Source of the DNA: Candidatus Dadabacteria bacterium | GTDB lineage: Bacteria > Bdellovibrionota_C > UBA2361 > J046 | Reading direction: 5' to 3' | Assembly: GCA_003696425.1 (NCBI GenBank) | Contig: RFHI01000237.1 | Location: forward strand, 1 to 41,686 | Length of the DNA stretch: 41,686 nucleotides | Shown: positions 36,539 to 41,686 of the stretch, piece after piece | Numbering within the stretch: the first letter of the stretch is position 1 | Layout of the letters: the number at the start of each line of letters is the position of its first letter | Notes under the pieces: generated by a model | Told to the model about the DNA's origin: nothing | Databases searched by the model: none | The model's input: only the letters and a program-made list of their open reading frames with translations | Translations under genes and position numbers: made by a program

Positions 36539-37564
36539 ATGAGTGCAAATTCAGATATAATAAAGGACATCCTGGAGTGTACACTGGATGATTACGTCAC
36601 AAGTGACCGCTCAATGCAGCAGTGCCTTGAACTTGCAATGGTAGCAGCCCGGACAGATCTTCCGGTGCTGATTCTGGGGGAGTCGGGAACCGGTAAAACC
36701 ATACTGGCTCGTGCAATCCATCGCTCTTCAAAGCGGGCATGCTTTCCTTTTATTTCTTTTAATGTTGCAGCACTAAGCGATACACTGCTTGAAAGCCAAC
36801 TCTTTGGGCACGAAAAGGGAGCTTTTACCAGTGCTGATCGCAGAGTTAAGGGAAAATTTGAGCTGGCTAATAAGGGCACAATTTTCCTGGATGAAATCGC
36901 GGATATGAGTAAAACTGCGCAGGCTAAAATCCTGCGTGTAGTAGAATACGGCGAATTTGAGCGCTTGGGTTCTGAAGAAATTCATACAACAGATGTAAGA
37001 ATAATTTCAGCCACGCATCTTCCGCTTTATGAATTTATTGAGTCAAACAAATTCAGAAAGGATCTTTTTTACAGACTCAGTGGAATATCAATTACAATTC
37101 CGCCGCTTCGTGAGCGGCCAAATGATTTAAAGGCCCTGGTTGCTGCTGAGATTAAACGGGCTGCCTGGCGTGAAAATAAAGAAATCAAGGGGCTTAGAAA
37201 ACAGGCGGCCGAGATATTATTTGATCACAACTGGCCCGGAAATTTGCGGGAGCTTAACCGGGTTATTCATACTGCTGTGGCCATGACCGATGGGGAGTTT
37301 ATTGAGCCAGAGCATATATTAATTGACAGGGCCAAGCCTGTTTTTGCAAATAACGGTGCTCCGACTGCTGAGAGTGCCCGGCAGGATGCTATGCAGCGAG
37401 TAAAGAATTTATCAGAGGATCTCTCTCTTCGAAATGCCGAGATTGCTCACATCATGCACGTACTTGAGTTAATGGGCGGCAACAAGCGCAAGACTGCTAA
37501 AGCTCTCGGTGTTTCGCGCTCAACGCTTGATCGTAAGCTGGAGAGTATTGAGGACAGGGACTAA
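36539..37564 (+). CDS. Sigma-54-type AAA+ transcriptional activator without receiver domain
   Basis: 341 residues. AAA+ core: Walker A 'GESGTGKT' (residues 47-54), Walker B 'GTIFLDEI' (around 113-120), sensor-region 'DVRIISATH' and 'FRKDLFYRLSGISITIPPLRER'. The sigma-54 contact loop reads GAFTSA (94-99) instead of GAFTGA. The C-terminus has a Fis-type helix-turn-helix ('GGNKRKTAKALGVSRSTLDRKLE'). There is no N-terminal receiver, GAF or PAS domain, only about 25 residues before the AAA+ core, so activity must be controlled by other proteins or by expression. It lies 31 bases after the PpiC-related gene and likely regulates it or the upstream peptide. Confidence 0.9.
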   Translation: MSANSDIIKDILECTLDDYVTSDRSMQQCLELAMVAARTDLPVLILGESGTGKTILARAIHRSSKRACFPFISFNVAALSDTLLESQLFGHEKGAFTSADRRVKGKFELANKGTIFLDEIADMSKTAQAKILRVVEYGEFERLGSEEIHTTDVRIISATHLPLYEFIESNKFRKDLFYRLSGISITIPPLRERPNDLKALVAAEIKRAAWRENKEIKGLRKQAAEILFDHNWPGNLRELNRVIHTAVAMTDGEFIEPEHILIDRAKPVFANNGAPTAESARQDAMQRVKNLSEDLSLRNAEIAHIMHVLELMGGNKRKTAKALGVSRSTLDRKLESIEDRD

Positions 37565-37613
37565 ACTGTACTCCTGAAAAGAACCGACTTTTCCTCTACT
37601 GGCAGTATAGGGT

Positions 37614-38906
37614 TCACCTGGTTTCCTGCTTTTGCTTTTGGGCCTGCGGAGTTTTTTGTTTATCAATTTTGCGCGGAGCTTTGAGCGAATAAAGCGCACT
37701 GATTAAATCCGGTCTGGTTACAGTAATAATCCATTCGCCGGATTTTAAATAATTGGACTTTTCCCGTACCTGCTCAAGAATACGGCGGGGAACGTCTCTT
37801 TCAAGAAGCCAGGAGCCTTTTTCAATTATTGCAAGCAGTGCCTCTACAGCATCACGGACAGTGTAGCGCTCCGGCAGCTTTTCAAAGGTTATCTGGTGTT
37901 CTTCCAGCATACCAATAAACTGGTTAAGTATTTTACGGGAAACCTTCAGTGGCAACTCATGGATCGGGAGCGTCCCCAGGTAGCGCTCTTTCATACCGGC
38001 AAAGCGAAAGTTCCCCAGTTTTCTGTTACGACCCTTTGAAAGAAGTGCGTTAAGCTCTGATCTTACAAAAACAGCCTGGTTTTTGCCGCGTATTTCATAA
38101 CACTTAACTATGTTACCGGAACCATCAATAAGAAAATAAATAGCACCAACCCTTCTTATTTCAATATTGCGCTCTTTTCTGAAACTGGCTGGAATCAGGA
38201 CTTTTCTACGCTCTGAAATATGCCTTGATTTTCTTAACAGATGTCGTAGTGCTTCAGGAACAAAACGGACAGATTTTACCATGCGCGGGAATTCGCGTTT
38301 CAGCCTGTTGTTGTTAGCGGCCAGCTCTCTGAATTCGGTCAGTATGGCTGTATTTACTAAGTACGATCGTTTGCCAGCCTCAAGCGTGATTTTAAGACCC
38401 TTTACCGGATCCAGCTCAGAAGAAATACCTTTGCTGTTTTCAAAGAGAGGATCGCGCGGATGAAGGTAATCTTTAGTGTCAAGAAGAGATCCGTGATGAA
38501 CCGTAATATCAAGTTTTTCAGGTTTTGGTATTTCTCCCTCAGCTAGCACTCCAGGCAGCGCCTGTTTGCCTTCCACAATATAATAAAAATCCGGCAGTTC
38601 CGAGCCAAACAGACGCTTAAAAGCCTTTTCCCTGGGAAGTTTTTTGTTGCCTGATAAAGAATTAATCCATTCAGTATATACATCAGCAATATGGTCAATT
38701 AACTCTTCGTGTACGAAAATTCCCCGCTTGAGCACTCTGAGTTTGCGCCGGCGTTTTTCTTCATCCAGTGTTTCTGATAAGTAAACAGCAAAGGCAGCTA
38801 TAGAATCAGGAGCAGGTTCTCTGTTAGCATCAACTTCAGCTGCTTCCTGACCTGCTTCTGATAACTCTTCGCCTTTGTTGTCAGTAACTGATTCCGGTTC
38901 GCCCAC
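37614..38906 (-). CDS. Unknown basic cytoplasmic protein
   Basis: 430 residues, no signal peptide or membrane helix. The first ~35 residues are acidic and probably disordered, and the last ~20 are Lys/Gln-rich. Between them the sequence is basic and mixed alpha/beta: 'KLRVLKRGIFVHEELIDHIADVYTEWINSL', 'GAIYFLIDGSGNIVKCYEIRGK' and 'RYTVRDAVEALLAIIEKGSWLLERDVPRRILEQVREKSNYLKSGEWIITV'. It is not a family I recognise. It is convergent with the AAA+ activator gene and divergent from the next gene. Confidence 0.65.
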   Translation of the reverse strand: MGEPESVTDNKGEELSEAGQEAAEVDANREPAPDSIAAFAVYLSETLDEEKRRRKLRVLKRGIFVHEELIDHIADVYTEWINSLSGNKKLPREKAFKRLFGSELPDFYYIVEGKQALPGVLAEGEIPKPEKLDITVHHGSLLDTKDYLHPRDPLFENSKGISSELDPVKGLKITLEAGKRSYLVNTAILTEFRELAANNNRLKREFPRMVKSVRFVPEALRHLLRKSRHISERRKVLIPASFRKERNIEIRRVGAIYFLIDGSGNIVKCYEIRGKNQAVFVRSELNALLSKGRNRKLGNFRFAGMKERYLGTLPIHELPLKVSRKILNQFIGMLEEHQITFEKLPERYTVRDAVEALLAIIEKGSWLLERDVPRRILEQVREKSNYLKSGEWIITVTRPDLISALYSLKAPRKIDKQKTPQAQKQKQETR

Positions 38907-39124
38907 GTCTTAAGACCCCGAAAGATATTAATCATATTTGTTGCGACAAGATATAACAAATTCAAAATATAAGTCTAACTGTATGGCTGCTATCAGGCTG
39001 CAAACTGAAATTATTCCGGAAAGATTTTGTTAATGGTTAAAGCAGCCCGCACTCAGCAGGTTTTTCCTCTGTAATATCAATCTATTAGGCACCAGACAGT
39101 CTTCGCCCGGGCTGCCTCAGTTTT

Positions 39125-39153
39125 TTGATTAGCATTACGGCCACTGGTATTAT
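39125..39153 (+). promoter_or_regulatory. Extended -10 promoter upstream of the 457-aa unknown gene
   Basis: TTGATT (39125-39130), a 17-bp spacer and TATTAT (39148-39153) with TGG directly before the -10 (extended -10, TGn). Transcription would start near 39160, about 30 bases before the ATG. A GCAGCCCG/CGGGCTGC inverted repeat (39042-39049 and 39108-39115) lies just upstream. Confidence 0.55.
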
Positions 39154-39188
39154 AGTAACTGGTAAGGCCAGGTAGTGACGTGTAGTTT

Positions 39189-40562
39189 ATGAGTCCAAAA
39201 TCAGAAATCACAACCCCTCAAAGAGATCCGCTTCCAGTTCCATTAAACGGAATTAGCGAGACTTCACTGCCTCATTTATCGGTAGCTGAGTATGAAATCA
39301 GGCCCGAACTTAATATTCTCAGTTACGAGAGAGAAGATGGCAGCGGAAAGTGGCTCGTAGAAATTGATGGTCTTCGATTGACATTATTAATAGCTGAAGA
39401 TCCTCTAAGAGCAGGAAGTTTGTACAGAGCGTTAAACGTTAATGCTCTGGATATAGAAGATCGGGCGCGACTTGATTATGCCCTGGAGCGCGAACCACAA
39501 ACAGTAAATAAGATTATAAGTGATTTAATAGAAGATTACCTGGAAGAGGATGGTTCGTCGCATAGTAGTATAGTACATGCTGCCAATCTCTCTGAGTGGT
39601 TTGATGGAATAGTGGAAGCAGATCGAAGTACTGCCCGTGCCCTTTCAAGGCTTATGACCGAAGCTGTTGTAATAGCGGACAGGATAGACACTCTCGATCC
39701 CGGACACCATATGGGTCATAAAAGACGGCGTGAAACTGAAACGTCCGCGCAGGGGTTTGTTGATTATATTAGAGGACTAAATGTTTCAGCTGAGGATATT
39801 CTGCTTGCCAGAGCCGCTTATTATACCAGGGCTATAGCTGAGCAGGCCCGTGTGCTTGAAACTCTCTGCGGTATAAGGCGGGATTGTCTTCCAGGTGAGC
39901 GTGAACTGGATCTGCTTAAAAAGAGCGAAGCACTAAATGATCTTAATGCCGGGCAGGTGCATACGTTAAAGCTGCTGGTAGGTGCTGAAAACCTGAATAA
40001 TAATAGCGAAAATTACATTCGACATTCGACATTAACAAGAGCACTTGACGACTTTGTTACATTGCAGAGACTTAACAGTCTTCATTATGTTCAACCGGAA
40101 GGAGTATTACGCGAACTTCAGATTCAGTTTGGTGACAAACTTCCCCGTGAAATTTTTTCTGATCCACAATTAAGACGGGAAGCATTATCAATAATCAGAG
40201 AACAACTAAATGATAGTAAATTACCATTAACTTCGGATGAGGTCACTCCTGAGCTTAAACCACTTGTTTCCTTATTGATAGGTGGTGTTACTGCAGAGGA
40301 GCTTGAAGCGTATCGCAGACATCCTGACACAGAAACTTTGCGACCCAGAAACTATGCTTCGTTTCTGGCTTCACAAATTATCGGGCTCGTTAAGGTTCAG
40401 TTGGTTACTGCTTTTCAGGATTCCGACATGGTAGCTGGCGTTCCAGCGCGTTTAAAGTTTATTGGGACGCGGCCACTTATATCTGTATCAGCATGTGAGA
40501 AGCTGAAAGATATTGTCGAGGGACATTTTAAGAGCGTTCGGGAATTGCTAACAGATTCTTAG
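39189..40562 (+). CDS. Unknown helical protein
   Basis: 457 residues, no signal peptide or membrane segment. Mainly alpha-helical and acidic: 'LDIEDRARLDYALEREPQTVNKIISDLIEDYLEED', 'ARALSRLMTEAVVIADRIDTLD' and 'LARAAYYTRAIAEQARVLETLCGIRRDCLPGERELDLLKK'. A short 'GHHMGHKRRRET' segment contains clustered histidines and basic residues. I recognise no family or catalytic motif. It has its own extended -10 promoter. Its 3' end overlaps the 3' end of the convergent transglutaminase-like gene by 35 bases. Confidence 0.65.
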   Translation: MSPKSEITTPQRDPLPVPLNGISETSLPHLSVAEYEIRPELNILSYEREDGSGKWLVEIDGLRLTLLIAEDPLRAGSLYRALNVNALDIEDRARLDYALEREPQTVNKIISDLIEDYLEEDGSSHSSIVHAANLSEWFDGIVEADRSTARALSRLMTEAVVIADRIDTLDPGHHMGHKRRRETETSAQGFVDYIRGLNVSAEDILLARAAYYTRAIAEQARVLETLCGIRRDCLPGERELDLLKKSEALNDLNAGQVHTLKLLVGAENLNNNSENYIRHSTLTRALDDFVTLQRLNSLHYVQPEGVLRELQIQFGDKLPREIFSDPQLRREALSIIREQLNDSKLPLTSDEVTPELKPLVSLLIGGVTAEELEAYRRHPDTETLRPRNYASFLASQIIGLVKVQLVTAFQDSDMVAGVPARLKFIGTRPLISVSACEKLKDIVEGHFKSVRELLTDS

Positions 40563-41649
40563 CCTGCATTTTTCTTAAGTAATGCGGGTTAAGCTCGATA
40601 CTGAGCCCATCTGCTTTCAGCTGTTGAAGGTTTGTTGGGCTAAAACGTGCATTGCTTACTGAGTAAAAATACACGGCCAGAAGATAGGCATCTGGTTGCT
40701 CTTTAAAGATTTTTCTCAAATTTTTTATTTCTGCTTTAAAAGATGGCAGGTGCTCAAGATTTTTTACGCCTGTACTTAAATCATAAATCCAGGCGTTTAA
40801 ACCTTTACTAAAGTAGATTTGTGGCCCTTGCCATATGACACCGTTTATCAGAGAAGAATCAAGTTTGATCAAAGGAAGAGTACTCAGTTTATCCTGATTT
40901 GCTGTTACCAGAAATACCCCTGAAAGCGGGAAAACATCCGTCAGTTGAACAGGCTCTTTACCATTAACCAGTGCTTTGAGCGGGATTTTTCTTACATAAT
41001 TTCCAATCGCACGGTATTCGCGAAAGAACTTCTGCTTTGAATTGAGGCGTTTTTCAAGAAATTTACCGTTGGTTGTCAGCAAATACGCTTTTTTAAAGTA
41101 AAAGCGGCGCTCTCCCGGATAAAGATCAACAGTTACAATCCAGTCCTGCTGTGGTTGTAAAACAGCATCAGTTTCAATGCGGTTGTTATAAAGAGTGCTG
41201 TAAACATCATTAAACCTGGGGAGCCTGTTCTCTTGAGCCTGCTTAATCCAGTAATCTATTCCGGCAATCTCACCCTTGTCTTTTAATACGCCGAGTTCAT
41301 CGGCATCGAACAGATGCCAGCTGTTGTTGTAGAAAATTTCACTGACAACGTGGCCCGTAAGCCACCAGGTGCGTGCTTTAAGGCCAAGCTCACGTGCAGC
41401 ATAAGCAATGGCGGTGGCAGCATCATCACAGTAGCCGCTTCCAAATGTAGAGAGATAACGGGCAGTGTGATGAAACTGGAAGCTGTCATATAGAGGAGTT
41501 GAATGATGGTGGTGTTTTTTAATAAAGCTATAAAGTTGATAGGCTCTTTCTTTTTCAGGGAGATTTTTTAATGCAAGCAGTTCCTTTTTAAGCGTGCTAG
41601 AGTCATAAAATATTTCAGGAGATTTTATTGAGAGTTTTTTCGTGGTCAT
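40528..41649 (-). CDS. Transglutaminase-like (papain-fold) superfamily protein
   Basis: 373 residues. The transglutaminase-core triad is visible in its usual order and spacing: Cys74 ('GSGYCDDAATAIAYAARELGLKAR'), His100 ('GHVVSEIF') and Asp115 ('WHLFDADELG'). The N-terminus has no signal peptide in the called start and begins with a short Lys-rich stretch, then a helical segment with 'IKKHHHH'. The C-terminal ~200 residues are unlike known transglutaminase appendages. Such proteins may be amide hydrolases or cross-linking enzymes on peptides or the cell wall, but the substrate is unknown. The start is 37 bases from the window edge, so upstream partners cannot be seen. Confidence 0.8.
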   Translation of the reverse strand: MTTKKLSIKSPEIFYDSSTLKKELLALKNLPEKERAYQLYSFIKKHHHHSTPLYDSFQFHHTARYLSTFGSGYCDDAATAIAYAARELGLKARTWWLTGHVVSEIFYNNSWHLFDADELGVLKDKGEIAGIDYWIKQAQENRLPRFNDVYSTLYNNRIETDAVLQPQQDWIVTVDLYPGERRFYFKKAYLLTTNGKFLEKRLNSKQKFFREYRAIGNYVRKIPLKALVNGKEPVQLTDVFPLSGVFLVTANQDKLSTLPLIKLDSSLINGVIWQGPQIYFSKGLNAWIYDLSTGVKNLEHLPSFKAEIKNLRKIFKEQPDAYLLAVYFYSVSNARFSPTNLQQLKADGLSIELNPHYLRKMQAKNLLAIPERS

Positions 41650-41686
41650 GTTAGTGATACTAAAAAGGTAACGCTTGCGTCTTAGA

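Overview
The window carries about 37 protein-coding genes on both strands, close-packed and of moderate G+C. It looks like chromosomal core sequence from an aerobic, Gram-negative, probably uncultured bacterium. Support for aerobic and diderm: a SURF1 cytochrome-oxidase assembly factor, two O2-dependent tyrosine-catabolism dioxygenases, an O-antigen-ligase-type membrane protein, lipoprotein- and signal-peptide-type secreted proteins, and a sigma-54-type AAA+ activator. I cannot name a phylum from sequence alone. I recognised no insertion sequence, phage, CRISPR array, rRNA or tRNA.

Layout. (1) 1-3.2 kb, minus strand: an RDD-SpoIIM fusion membrane protein and a secreted protein. (2) 3.4-9.7 kb, plus strand: a thiamine operon, thiS-thiC-thiE/tenI-like-thiD-thiE-thiG-thiH, behind a TPP riboswitch. 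The riboswitch can form a 10-bp anti-aptamer helix with its own leader. (3) 9.7-14.6 kb: a CGTA-rich palindromic repeat patch, then a promoter flanked and overlapped by two NrdR boxes 31 bp apart, then nrdA-nrdB. NrdB carries the Chlamydia-type class Ic signature: Phe replaces the radical Tyr, and Glu is at the first metal-ligand position. (4) 14.6-17 kb, minus strand: a phytase-like-esterase-type lipoprotein and SURF1. (5) 17-20.3 kb, plus strand: two tandem ketoacyl synthase III paralogues, one with the whole Cys-His-Asn triad replaced, and a secreted coiled-coil protein. (6) 20.3-23.7 kb: an O-antigen-ligase-like protein, a small BamE-like secreted protein, a 554-base gene-free stretch rich in nested hairpins, and an unknown acidic protein. 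(7) 23.7-27.3 kb: a homogentisate operon (hmgA-hppD-fahA) with an attenuator-like leader. (8) 27.3-31 kb: a membrane-anchored repeat protein (minus), an Hpt + dual-receiver signalling pair (plus), and a GT87-like membrane protein split by an in-frame amber codon. (9) 31-34.7 kb: metH (minus). (10) 34.9-37.6 kb, plus strand: a 55-codon peptide gene with a DLxPxxDVxGG-type motif, a hairpin-rich 3' region ending in a strong terminator, a PpiC-related protein, and a receiver-less sigma-54-type activator with an altered GAFTGA loop. (11) 37.6-41.7 kb: two unknown proteins and a transglutaminase-like protein.

Most worth following up: the peptide/PpiC-related/AAA+ activator module (34.97-37.56 kb), which resembles a small peptide-maturation locus; the active-plus-dead KASIII pair; the class Ic RNR under NrdR-type control; and the two structured-RNA candidates. 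All calls come from reading the sequence. No database search or folding calculation was run.
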